A DNA stretch of 64,000 bases from Aphrocallistes beatrix (Eukaryota; Porifera; Hexactinellida; Sceptrulophora; Aphrocallistidae): contig OY725496.1 in NCBI GenBank assembly GCA_963281255.1, forward strand, positions 1,550,001-1,614,000, in the 5' to 3' direction. The notes under the pieces are model-generated. The model saw only the letters and a list, made by a program, of their open reading frames with translations. It was not told the DNA's origin and did not search any database. Numbering within the stretch: the first letter of the stretch is position 1; every line of letters starts with the position of its first letter. Below are positions 46,535 to 56,865 of this stretch, one piece after another. A program made the translations under genes and the position numbers.

Positions 46535-48107
46535 CGTACGTATATATATATATATAACTGTAACGAATCGATCGAATAAACTGTCAGGTACAGAAAACTA
46601 ATTTTTGGTATTTTGGGTTATGGCTCCACTAAGTTATGAACTCAGGCGAAAGCGTCGACTCATCATGGAATTATGACATCATCATCACCTTTTTTGTAAT
46701 TATAAATTTCAGTTTTTCGACTATAACTCAGCCATTTTAGGTGTTAGAATACTGAAATTTAATTCAATGTGTTTCTTAATCTTTTTCACATGTAATACTA
46801 TATTCATAAAATGATGACTCATCACTCTCTTATGACGTCATCATTTCGCATCAATAACTAAAAATTGCAAATTTGATTATTTTTGAGTGATTTCGAATAT
46901 ATAACAGTAGGACAGGCCATAGCCTACTATAATAAGGCTTCAGAGTAACTTGCGAATTTGGCACTAGGGATGCAGTAGAAGATGGTTGAAGAAATACATG
47001 AGCTGCCTTAAATCATTAACAAAGCACAATAGAGCTTAGGAATGTATTACCAGCATATATAAATATGGTGTCAAAGCACCCATATCCGTTGTTAAAATTT
47101 GGATTAGTCATCAAATGATTTCGCAACAGGCTATATTTGGGTCAAATTTAGTGATTTTCAGAGGTCGTTTAAGGGCACTTCTAAGTGTTTTTATTATAAA
47201 GTTTTTCGCATTGAAATGAGAAGTGAATGTGTTAATACGAAAATCTTTTTCATTGAATGTTCTTACATTCCAGTGTTGCTATGGAAACGTGTTTTGGTCA
47301 GTTGGGGCTATATCTTGAAAACAGCGATAGCTAGATATTCAAATTTAATCCCATTTGATAGCAAATAGGCTACTTCATATTAAGCTATAATACAATTTCT
47401 ATGTCTAAATTCAATAATTTACGAGTTATTAGACAATTTATCATATTGGTCACATTTGGTAATTTGTCGAATCTCTCATAAACCATTGAATTTAGACGCA
47501 GAAATTGTATTATAGCTAAATAGGAAGTAGCCTATTTGCTATCAAATGGGATTATATTTGAATGTCTAGCTATCGTTGTTTTCAAGATATACCCTCAACT
47601 GACCAAAACACGTTTCCATAGCAACACTGGAATGTAAGAACATTCCTTGAAAAAATCCCAAATTTTTCGTATTAACACATTCACTTCTCATTTCAATGCG
47701 AAAAACTTTATAATAAAAACACTTAGAAGTGCCCTTAAACGACCTCTGAAAATCACTAAATTTTACCCAAATATAGCCTGTTGCGAAATCATTTGATGAC
47801 TAATCTCAATTTTAACAACGGAAATGGGTGCTTTGACACCATATTTATATATGCTGGTAATACATTCCTAAGCTCTATTGTGCTTTGTTAATGATTTAAG
47901 GCAACTCATGTATTTCTCCATCCATCTTCTACCGCATCCCTGGTTAAGTTACTCTTTGGCCTTATATATAGTAGGCTATGGACAGGCATATTTAGAGATG
48001 TTTTGTCCCTTATAATTAATTAATAAATGTGAGCCTAGGCGCCAGAAGGGAGCCTCTGGCGGACACAAATTGTCCGCCAGCCTCGCAGCGCAAGTAAGCA
48101 AAGCGCT
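46535..48107 (+). mobile_element. Helitron-like F1 copy split by the foldback
   Basis: The 5' part (46559-46916) has TGTAACGAATCGATCGAATA and the F1 body. The copy resumes at 47982 with ACAGGCATATTTAGAGATGT and ends in the tail AAGGGAGCCTCTGGCGGACA... CAAAGCGCTTG|T. The insertion duplicated ACAGG, so the F1 copy is older than the foldback. Confidence 0.85.
46917..47981. mobile_element. 1,065-bp foldback element nested in F1
   Basis: Begins CCATAGCCTACTATAATAAG and ends TATAGTAGGCTATGG, flanked by ACAGG at 46912-46916 and 47982-47986. The arms mirror each other as in 20428-21484, with the centre near 47450. Non-coding. Confidence 0.92.
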
Positions 48108-48109
48108 TG

Positions 48110-48842
48110 TTTTATTTTAAACTTTAATCTTTTACTGATTAATTGATTTCAAGAAATTATCTACATTGGCGCGCGAGACGCGAAACGTTCCTTTAGGCGT
48201 ATGGTTTAAGTACGAAAGTGTTTTGGTGCGTGAAAATTTAGAATATTTTCCAATTTACCATTGAAAAGAAAAGAAGAGAGAACCAATCTTGAGAATGCTA
48301 TCGAATCATTTGCACTCTACGATAAATACCTAATGCAGGTTTAAACGTCTTTTTTAACCATTTCCTACATCCATCCATTCAACTACATAAGTTTGGTATC
48401 GACACTCCATTTTATGTTTATGCAATGTTGATTTGTCTATTTTTCATTCTATCGGTCAAGAATCAGGAAGCTAATTTATTTTGAAAACGTAAACAGGTTT
48501 TAACTGGAAACACAATGACTTGAGATGTGACTTCTTATCATGAATCTCAGCCAATATAATGAAAAAGAGCCAAACCACATCGATGAAGCAAATAGAGCCC
48601 CTGTTCACAACCGTCTGGAGTTGTGCCTTTGAAAATTGTCGAAGAAAATATTTAGAAATCTTCTTATTGGTTAGAAGAACCCTCTCCTATTTGTTTTTTT
48701 GTTCCAAAACAATGTTAACATTTTTTTAAGTTCAAATCGGAAATTTTTTAAATTGAATCCTTTTGGCTGAAAATTTAACTTTTAGATTTCATTTATTTCA
48801 ATATCCTCTTTATCGCAGTATTATTTAATTTTTGTATTTTAG
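48110..48842. other. intron before exon 9
   Basis: AT-rich; nothing recognised other than the acceptor. Confidence 0.35.
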
Positions 48843-49041
48843 GTTTATAAACAATTATTGCAGCATAGACAGGCGCTAGATCTTCTTCTCACCAATAGCA
48901 ATCTGGAAAATTTAACAACTGTTACTAAGATCAAGCCTGAGGTTTCAGTGACTGGTTTAAATAAATCTATTTCAACTATATGTCAGAGATATTGTGTGGA
49001 CTGTAAATCCACCTTTAATGAACTATCTAAGATTATTCAAG
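48843..49041 (+). CDS. UBR4: UBR4 exon 9 of window
   Basis: Acceptor TGTATTTTAG, in phase 0. It encodes VYKQLLQHRQALDLLL, a short variable linker, then SISTICQRYCVDCKSTFNEL and SKIIQ. The human counterpart has VYHQLMGHRPQLENLL, a longer linker, and QEYCGDCKNSFDELSKIIQ. The donor is CAAG|GTTTGT, out phase 1. The linker is shorter than in human. Confidence 0.95.
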
Positions 49042-49479
49042 GTTTGTTTGTAAATTTATTTATTATATAATATTCTAAAATATTTGCAGAATGTTGTTTA
49101 AATGTTTTTAGATCTAATTCTAAATATTATTAATCATTATTACAAATAGTTTAAGAATATTACAAATAAATACAAGCACTTTTATTCCTTTATCAGATAC
49201 AAAAAGTACTTTCACGCACAATTATTCCGAATCAAGTAATCAGCTAATGAATTTGTCAATTTAGTGTGGAATTGACAATTAAACAGTTAATACCAGTCAG
49301 TTTAGTTTGGAATGGCCATAACTACATCATAAATTTTGAGAAATGTAACTCCTTGGGGAGGAACAAAATATTTCAGCAAGAATGTAATTTATTTTCATTT
49401 TAACTATGCCTATTCTATAAAGTAGATTTTTGCAGTACACAGTGTTGAAACTGGACTCGATTAAGCTTTCTTGTCTTTT

Positions 49480-50130
49480 GAGTTACGCGGCCTTCTATGT
49501 ACGAACTGTATGCTCTTCCACTCTTCGCACTGTCGTATTCACTAGGTTATTTATAAATTCACCTCCTTTATCTGTCTGAAAGATGTGAGGTGCTCCATGT
49601 TCACAGAATATATAGATCACGTGGTCGCATACCTCTCCATCTGACTGTAATTGAGGATGTTCCTGTACCCATTATCCTCTTGCATTCGCAAATCTGTCAG
49701 ATCAGATTGTGCATGCTGTCCAACAGATGGAGGAATGATTGGCTTGTGGACGATCTTTTTCGTAGTCACCTTCTCCATCGCTCCTGGCGTGAAAATAATT
49801 CAAGATCAAGCGAGTATGGTGCCGTTTATGCTGTTCCAAATAGCCCCACATTCTAAACCTCCCTCCATGAGAGACCTCGCTATGTGCTTTGTAGAGAGTC
49901 TCGTATACATCTTCTTTGACAACTACTGCACGCGGGCTCTCCGCTCCTCGAAACTCCCCACCTTTCGTATGCAGCTTGATAATATCACCGCACTGACAGA
50001 CGCTGTGCTTCTCAGCTGCTCTAATGTAGAATCAATTATCAAACTTATCATCTCTTCTTGTGTTAGTAGCTGTTTAAAAACTGTGTTTTTCTCAAATAAA
50101 ACTCATCTTCCCATAACAGAGCAAGTGACA
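49480..50130 (-). pseudogene. KRBA2-like integrase relic
   Basis: The reverse strand reads YKAHSEVSHGGRFRMWGYL, HKRHHTRLILNYF, then after frameshifts EHGAPHIFQTDKGGEFINNL. An H..GHGGR..M zinc-binding lead followed by GAPxIxQTDxGxEF is the integrase/DDE pattern of KRBA2-like (Ginger-related) elements. The conserved H2C2 cysteines and middle Asp are not all visible, and stops break the frame. No LTRs or terminal repeats found. Confidence 0.6.
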
Positions 50131-50590
50131 ACTGGACTACACCCTACCCTCTCATAGCCTAGCAAGTGACGGCCGAATTATTCCCTCACTCTCATAGCAG
50201 AACAAGTAACTTGGACAAATAATTAATACCTTTGTTTTAGATATTTTTTATAAAGATCAATTTTAAGATAAAGTGCTTTAAAGTATATAGACCAATTCCA
50301 TCTACCTTTCCTGATGTTTTAATGAGAAGCTATTGCACAATGAACAAAGATGGTTTGAAAGTGGCTATTGCTGACCTACTTCGATTAATTTCACTTATAT
50401 TTTCTGATCACACTTCTCAAAAATAACTGGTTCTCCATGCTTGTGATATTAGCTTCCTCTATTGTAACAACATCATGTTTTAATGGATCATTTGTCTTTA
50501 GCGAATCAATTAATGTAATAGTAAGCGCCAGTTCTTGAAAATATTGAACCAGACCAAATAAAGTCTAAATACATAAATTCATATTGAATA
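50131..50590. other. intron, no recognisable element
   Basis: Three imperfect repeats of the type CTCTCATAGCAGAACAAGTGAC at 50110-50220. No other supported feature. Confidence 0.3.
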
Positions 50591-50592
50591 TA

Positions 50593-50765
50593 CAGTAGAT
50601 ATTAGATATAGTGATAGTACTAGGATAGGTTATTTTAAGTCAAATTATCACTATATCCAATTAAATAGTGTGGAATGTCATCGACTGAGGCACCTCAAAG
50701 CCAACAAAATTATCACTATATCCAATGTATCACTATATAAAATATCACTCTATCAATATCTACTG
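50593..50765. mobile_element. 173-bp TA-flanked MITE
   Basis: Begins CAGTAGATATTAGATATAGT and ends CTATCAATATCTACTG, flanked by TA. ATCACTATATCCAATT-like words recur inside. Pogo-like architecture, different sequence from the other MITE groups. Confidence 0.75.
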
Positions 50766-50925
50766 TAATGAGAGTGAACAGGCTTTTGGCAAAAACTGAA
50801 CCTTTTCTAATATTTAGAAATGATTAGACATTCTTAGACTACTAGATAAACAACTGACTTTACAACTCAAATTATATCATGAAAGTACTGTCATATTTAG
50901 AAATAACCACTACTATACTAAATAA

Positions 50926-50972
50926 ATACTTACTATTAAAACTCGATTAATGTGCATGTGCTTATATATAGA
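50926..50972 (+). repeat. F1 5'-end fragment
   Basis: CTTACTATTAAAACTCGATT, AATGTGCATG and a TATATA run match the F1 5' end; the body is absent. Confidence 0.6.
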
Positions 50973-50995
50973 TAAATCCCTCGAACTCTCTCCAT

Positions 50996-51200
50996 CAGGC
51001 TTTCATCCAGGCGTACTGGGCCCGCTTAGAAGCGCGTATTTGGTCCCATGGATCATAATTAAGCGTATGATTTAGGCACGCGGCATACGCCTACTTAGGC
51101 GCGTGGCATTAAACATATATAAAAATGCAGGGTCTAGGCGCGTAGAAAAATGGTGGCGCCCATTTAGGCGTATGACTTCGGAAAGCTGGATGAAACCCTG
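50996..51200. mobile_element. 205-bp hAT MITE with perfect 8-bp duplication
   Basis: Begins CAGGCTTTCATCCAGGC and ends AGCTGGATGAAACCCTG, flanked by CTCTCCAT on both sides. The interior is unusually GC-rich, with TTAGGCGCGT / ACGCGCCTAA-type words repeated. Confidence 0.87.
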
Positions 51201-51364
51201 CTCTCCATGTATTATCTTCGTGCAGATTTCATAATTATTGACCCATATAGTAGTCAAGGGCAAGGTTTGAATAATAGAAAAAGTTATTAGGCACAATTTT
51301 AGTGTTCAAACCAAATGTGCTCGAAACTGTCTAAAACGGCATAAAAGGGACAAAGCAGAAATGG

Positions 51365-51561
51365 CCGTTATCAACGATGGTCGTTATATATAGATTGGAG
51401 TCGTTTTATATACTTAGTAGGTAATACCCGATATTATAGAAATAGTTTATACACAGTTTTAGTTAAGCAAAGAACCAAAAAGGGTAATTCCGGATCACTT
51501 TGAGTAGGAACCGCTTTGTGCCGGTGACCGTTATATATAGCTGGCCGTTCAGATCCTACTG
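51365..51561. mobile_element. pogo-like MITE relic (AACGGYCA type)
   Basis: The right end reads ATATAGCTGGCCGTTCAGAT then CCTACTGTA. GGTCGTTATATATAGATTGG near the left is its decayed inverted partner. The left terminus is unclear. Confidence 0.5.
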
Positions 51562-52263
51562 TATTATATTTTTGTGTTTATTTTGCTAAATATTTAACGT
51601 CATATTCTAAAATTTCAAGCATCGCCATATCTTGTTCTTTTCAACAATAATATCAATAAATGTTCATTCAAATTAAGCTGATCTATTTGGAAAAATCTAG
51701 TAAAGCCCTAAAGATGAAATGTTCTCTAAATTGTAGTCAATTGAACTAGATCTACTTTATGAGTAGGGAGGCCCGATTTCTGCATGGAGACCAATATCTG
51801 CATCAGCATTCAACATTGGCAGATATGGTCCCCTCGGACCAATATCGTAGCGGTGACCAATTTCCGCAAAGCAATACTATTCCATTGAACATTATTTAGT
51901 CACTCAATACTCATTTGATTTACATTAATATTTATGATTGATTTTTGTTAATTAGTATTTGAATACCCGCAAATTCCTCCTTAATGTGGCAATATTATAA
52001 ACCTTGCTATTAATATATGTTCGTTGATCATCCCTATATATCCAGGTAATGTATCCTTAAAGTTTTCTGCATAATTTAAAATTTTATACTAAACATGTAT
52101 TGTTTAGTGCATCTACTAGCCTAATCATAGTGTTAGTGTAGCTATTGTTATATTTTTAAAATTATGTATTAACTTTTATTTTCTTGAAAACAATTATTAT
52201 TCCACACCTCTGTATTCATTTTCTTTCGCGATTTAATTGTTTCCTTTTAATTTGTTCCTATAG
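51562..52263. other. intron before exon 10
   Basis: AT-rich; nothing recognised. Confidence 0.3.
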
Positions 52264-52562
52264 GCGTACTTGCTTCTCGACATGAGCTAATAAAATTCGA
52301 TTTCATGAATAAACAAACATTGAGTGATTTGCCATCTGGAACACTTTCAAATATGAATGGTTCAGTTCTTAAAAACATTTTGCCATCTGAGAAGCTCACT
52401 ATTTGTTATGGCTGTTTATCAAGTGCAACAAAACATTGTATTACCTTACTGATCGCATTATCTAGAGATTTTTCAATTAAGAATTATTTAGTTGGTTTGG
52501 GGATTCTATCTGAGCTATGTAATACGAATCTGCGTATTGGGACTCAAGAAATGCAGAAAGAG
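52264..52562 (+). CDS. UBR4: UBR4 exon 10 of window
   Basis: Acceptor TCCTATAG, in phase 1. It encodes VLASRHELIKFDFMNKQ, then LTICYGCLSSATKHCITLL, and LVGLGILSELCNTNLRIGTQ to MQKE. Human UBR4 has VFASRKELLEYDL, KCYGCASAVTEHCITLL and LVSQGLIRELFDYNLRRG. The donor is GAG|GTGTGA in phase 0. Confidence 0.95.
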
Positions 52563-53246
52563 GTGTGATATTATTATATTCTTTAAATGTATTTTTTCTC
52601 AGCAGTTTACAGTTTGTTCGTAATTATTATTTTCTTGATATTGAGACTATACGGCTGAGTCATTAAGTATATTGTGGATTTCCGAAATTTTACTCATTGA
52701 CAATTTATGGAGTTATTTTTGAGACGACTTACTGTATCACTAACCTGATAAAAGTATCCCTACATCAATAAACATTTTTATCGTCTTAATTGATCAAATT
52801 GAGTCATTCTTGGATACGCTTAAAGAAAGCATTCATAAGCAAGAAATAGGAAATAAATCTGCACTGAGAAACTTGATTTTGAAATTGTAATTTTCCTTTT
52901 AGCGAAAATTTTTCAAAACGCACTTTATAAAAAGCAATTATAGAGACTGCTTCCTGAAGTCAGACTTTAATTGTCGGGATAATATGCAACAATAATAGTT
53001 AATATGATATATGAGAAACTACTTTGTACTCAATTGGCAGATTAATTTTGACTCTACAAAAAGTGCCAATACTTTTGACACAGACTATACCACTTCGTGA
53101 TAATTTGATAAGGTTGGGAATGGATAATTGATTAGACACTAAGACTAATTCGAATGTATATATTTCGAATCTGAAACCCGAATAATTGTATCTCATTCCG
53201 TTTAGAAGTATTCGTACTCATAAATCGAACCATTTAGTAATATAGT
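52563..53246. other. intron after exon 10
   Basis: AT-rich; nothing recognised. Confidence 0.3.
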
Positions 53247-53996
53247 ACAAGCGCGCTTCACTTGCTTGCGCTCCCGCAACTGGCGGACACTACTAGTGTT
53301 TCCATTTTACTCTCAATTACATTGCTTCGGTAATGTAATCTGAGCCTACACTTTTGCAGAACCTTAGTGAGCTGAAAGCACTAAGGATGTCATCTCATTT
53401 AAAGGTAAAGTTAAGTCAGGTCTTATCTTTCTTGCCTACTGTTAGCCGAGGTTTTCTCTGCAACACGCTATCATATGCACACATACATGCCATCATATGC
53501 ATACAGACACGCTGTATGCACACATTCAGCAACTATCAGTAAGTTTAGCACCTCACCCCGATTGTAAACCCCCTGAGAACATATTAGTATGGATTAAGAG
53601 GGTATATAAATCTATAAACTTTTTAACTTTTTATAATCGAAATCGCACGAAAAATCACCAAATTTGTCAAATTTTTAAATTTTGATGCGTAATGATGACG
53701 TTATAACACAGTTACGAGTCATCATTTTTTGATGATGGTTGAATCATATGTGAGATAGATTAATATACATATTCAATTAAAATTCCAGCCTTCTATCATT
53801 TAAAATGGCTGTGTTAAGGTCGAAAACCTTAAATTTCTAATTATAAAAAAGGTGACAATGGCGTCATAATTCAATGACGAGTCGAAATTTTCGTCTGAGC
53901 TCAGAACTTGTGGAGTCATTGCTAAAAGACTCCCACATGCCAAAAATCAGCTTTCTGGGCCTATCAGTTGCTTCAATCAATTCGTTACATATCTTT
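53247..53996 (-). mobile_element. Helitron-like F1 copy with an insert
   Basis: The tail end (ACAAGCGCGCTTCACTTGCT to GGCGGACACTA) is at 53247-53290. The body resumes at about 53630 (ATCGAAATCGCACGAAAAAT, GATGATGACG-type, GGTGACAATGGCGTCATAAT) and reaches ATCAATTCGTTACATATC. The 340 bp between are foreign and unclassified. Confidence 0.7.
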
Positions 53997-54073
53997 ACTA
54001 TCAAAACTCGATTAATGTTTGTTTGTTTGTGTCTATATCCTTACTATTAAAACTCGATTAATGTGTGTATATA

Positions 54074-55384
54074 CGTAGGGCACTCGAAAAGTTTTGACGT
54101 TTGCTATGAAACCATTAATCTAGAAGAAAGATTTATTGCTAATTCGTTTCATTCTGCGGTTATTAGTATACACTGAAAATTTCATTCATTTATCTTTTAT
54201 ACTTCCAGAAATATTTGACTTGTTAGTCTGCATGGCTTCTAACTTGCTTACATCATCCTCAGATTTCATAAGACGAGATTTTCGTGCAATGATTTTGATT
54301 TTATCCAAAATGAAGAAGACGAGGCAGGAGATCCATGAAACTCTACAGGAACATTTCCCAGATGTTGCTCCTTCCTTGAGTACAGTTGAGCGATGGTGCA
54401 GAGAATTTACTCATGGGAACTTCGTTCTAGAGGATGCTCCTCGTGCAGGGAGGCCGAGTGTTTCCCACAATGAACAAAATGTGGATCAAGTACTGGAACT
54501 AGTGATCCAGGATTCTCATGTTACATACGCTCAGATAGAGCATGAAACTGGCCTCTCATCGGGGACTATTAATGTCATTATACATAAAGAACTTTGTCTA
54601 CGAAAGTTGTGTGCCCGCTGGATCCCCCATTCTTTGACTTTAGAGCAAAAATCGGCCCGAGTTGACTTTTGTAAAATTATGCTCAAAAGATTTGATAATG
54701 GAACTGCAAGGGCTGTTTCTGATATTCTTACAGGGGATGAAACATGGATATACCATTATGATCCGGAAACAAAACAACAATCGAAGGAGTGGGTGGAAGA
54801 AGATGCTCCACCTCCAACAAAAGTACGAAGGGCGAAATCTGTAGGGAAGCAAATGTGGGCAATTTTTTTCAGATCCAGTGGGTTTGTAGCAGCTGTGGCG
54901 CTTGAGGATAGAAAAACAGTTACTGCCGATTGGTACACCACAGTATGCCTCCCCAAAGTCATCACAGAAATAAATTATCAGCGTGAAAAGGCGGGTGTCA
55001 GGGGCATTTTGCTCCATCATGATAACGCATCATCTCACACCGCACTCAGAACTCGCGAGTTTTTGGAAGATTCTGGACTTAGAACACTACCCCATCCTCC
55101 GTACAGTCCAGACCTAGCCCCTTGCGACTTCTGGCTGTTCCCTACGATTAAGAATGAGTTGCGTGGAAGGAGATTTTCATCGAATGAGGAGCTGGTGGGG
55201 GCACTTTTCAAGGTAATCGAAGCCATACCCAAAGATGAGTGGAAAATGTGTTTTCAGAAGTGGTTTACTAGAATGAAAAAATGTATAGAGTCTCATGGAG
55301 AGTATGTTGAGAAAATGTATTATAATTCTTCATACTAACTATTTGATATGTCGGTGAACGTTAAAACTTTTCGAGTGCCCCTCG
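54074..55384 (+). mobile_element. Complete mariner element
   Basis: Termini CGTAGGGCACTCGAAAAGTT and AACTTTTCGAGTGCCCCTCG are inverted with few mismatches over about 27 bp, with TA on both sides (54072-54073, 55385-55386). 1,311 bp with one uninterrupted transposase. It inserted into the TA-rich 5' part of an F1 element. Confidence 0.93.
54232..55338 (+). CDS. mariner transposase, intact
   Basis: About 368 residues if started at MASNLLTSSSDFIRRDF; an in-frame ATG exists 32 codons upstream, but mariner proteins normally begin near the FRAMILILSKMKKTRQEIH part, so the later start is preferred. The N-terminal HTH has VAPSLSTVERWCREF and RAGRPS. The catalytic triad is TGDETWIYHYDPE (Asp), LLHHDNASSHTA (Asp) and YSPDLAPCDFWLF (Asp), with 34 residues between the last two: DD34D, the mariner signature. 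WVEEDAPPP corresponds to the usual WxxxGEPxP-like motif. Length and frame are intact, so it may encode an active cut-and-paste enzyme. Confidence 0.93.
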   Translation: MASNLLTSSSDFIRRDFRAMILILSKMKKTRQEIHETLQEHFPDVAPSLSTVERWCREFTHGNFVLEDAPRAGRPSVSHNEQNVDQVLELVIQDSHVTYAQIEHETGLSSGTINVIIHKELCLRKLCARWIPHSLTLEQKSARVDFCKIMLKRFDNGTARAVSDILTGDETWIYHYDPETKQQSKEWVEEDAPPPTKVRRAKSVGKQMWAIFFRSSGFVAAVALEDRKTVTADWYTTVCLPKVITEINYQREKAGVRGILLHHDNASSHTALRTREFLEDSGLRTLPHPPYSPDLAPCDFWLFPTIKNELRGRRFSSNEELVGALFKVIEAIPKDEWKMCFQKWFTRMKKCIESHGEYVEKMYYNSSY

Positions 55385-55393
55385 TATATGTAT

Positions 55394-55885
55394 ACAAGCG
55401 GGCTTGGCTTGCTTGCACTTTGTGTCCGCAAGATGCGCCCTGCGGGCGACTAGAGGCACATTGATTAATTATAAGGGAGATAACATCCCTAAATACGCAT
55501 GTCCTACTGTTATAATCGATATCGCACGAAAAATTACCAATTTATCAATTTTAAAAATTTTGATACGTAATGATGACGTCATAACAAAGTGATGAGTCAT
55601 CATTTTTGATGATAGTTGCATCATTTGTGAGATATGTTAGTATACACATTCTATTAAAATTTCAGTCTTCTATCTCCTATAATGGCTGAGTTATGATCGA
55701 ATAACTGTATTGCTTAACTTTTAAAAATGTGAAATGACTTCATAATTCTATGATGAGTGGACATTTTGGTCTGAACTCAGAACTTACTGGAGCCATAGCC
55801 AAAAGACTCCCACATGCCAAAAATCAGCTTTCTGTGACTGGCAGTTTCTTAAATCAATTCGTCACAGATATATATATATATATAT
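55394..55885 (-). mobile_element. Helitron-like F1 copy
   Basis: The reverse strand has the F1 body with AATGATGACGTCATAACAAA on the + strand and a tail with part of the hairpin deleted (GGGCTTGGCTTGCTTGC to CACTTTGTGTCCGC). It ends in a TA microsatellite. Abuts the mariner element. Confidence 0.78.
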
Positions 55886-55889
55886 ACGT

Positions 55890-56175
55890 ACAAGCGCGCA
55901 TCGCTTGCTTGCGCTGCGCGGCTGTCAGACACTTTGTGTCCGCCGGAGGCTCCCTTCGGTCGCCTGGGGTCACATTGGTTAATTATAAGGGAGATAGCTT
56001 CTCTAAATATGTCTGTCTACTGTTATAATCGATATCGCACAAAAATCACCAAAATTATCAATTTTTAAAATTTTGATGCGTAATGATGACGTCATAACAA
56101 TGTGATGACGTCATCATTTTTTGATGATATATATATATATGTATACAAACATTAATCGAGTTTTAATAGTAAGGA
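55890..56175 (-). mobile_element. Internally deleted Helitron-like F1 copy
   Basis: A complete tail (ACAAGCGCGCATCGC, hairpin, TCGGTCGCCTGGGGTCACAT) and a short body containing TGACGTCA twice, then directly the 5' end ACATTAATCGAGTTTTAATA to GTAAGGA. About 285 bp, half the usual length: a short derivative with both ends. Confidence 0.82.
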
Positions 56176-56191
56176 TATATACATACTACAC

Positions 56192-56628
56192 CCTTACTAT
56201 TAAAACTCGATTAATGTGTATGTATATGTGTATATACTATACTACTTATATATCTCTGTAACGAATTGATTGAAGAAACTGCCAGGCACAGAAAGCTGAT
56301 TTTTGGCATGTGGGAGTCTTTAAGCAATGACTCCACAAGTTCTGAGGTCAGAGCAAAATGTTGGCTCATCATGGAAATATGACATCATTGTAACATTTTT
56401 AAAAGTTAACCAATACAGTTATTCGAGCATAACTCAACCATTATGGGAGATAGAAGGCTGACATTTTTATAGATTCTGTATACTGACATACCTCACATAT
56501 GATTCAACTATCATCATAAAATGATTTCTCATCACTCTGTTATGACGTCATCATTACTCATCAAAACTTTTAAAATTTGATAAATTTGGTGACTTTTCGT
56601 GCAATATCGATAATAACAGTAGGACAGA
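56192..56628 (+). mobile_element. Helitron-like F1 copy, tail missing
   Basis: CCTTACTATTAAAACTCGAT, a TA-rich tract, CTGTAACGAATTGATTGAAG and the F1 body to ATAACAGTAGGACAGAC, where it stops before the GC-rich tail. Head to head with the previous copy, 16 bp apart. Confidence 0.78.
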
Positions 56629-56865
56629 CCGTTTTGTTTTGGTCCATTAATTTTTATTTTAAATAATAATGTATTTGATGGTTTTCATCCAAATCGTGAA
56701 CTTAAAAATTGTTCTTAAGCGTTTTTAAGTTCAATGGATGTCGTTGAAGGCTTGTAAAAAAAGTATTTCTTAGTAACCCATAATATTTATATTCATTTAT
56801 GAATCAACCTTTTTGTTATATTCAATTTATTTAAACAATACATTTACGTACTCACCACCCGTTCC

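Noticed and set aside
49590-50157. Long forward frames considered as coding.
   Set aside because: The recognisable protein motifs (GAPHIFQTDKGGEF) are on the reverse strand; the forward frames are shadows.
53361-53404. A 44-bp AG...GT bounded frame (NLSELKALRMSSHLK) considered as an exon.
   Set aside because: Exons 10 and 11 already join as MQKE|VQQLI, continuous with human UBR4; the piece lies inside an insert in an F1 copy.
54640-55232. Several reverse frames over the mariner element.
   Set aside because: Antisense shadows of the intact transposase.
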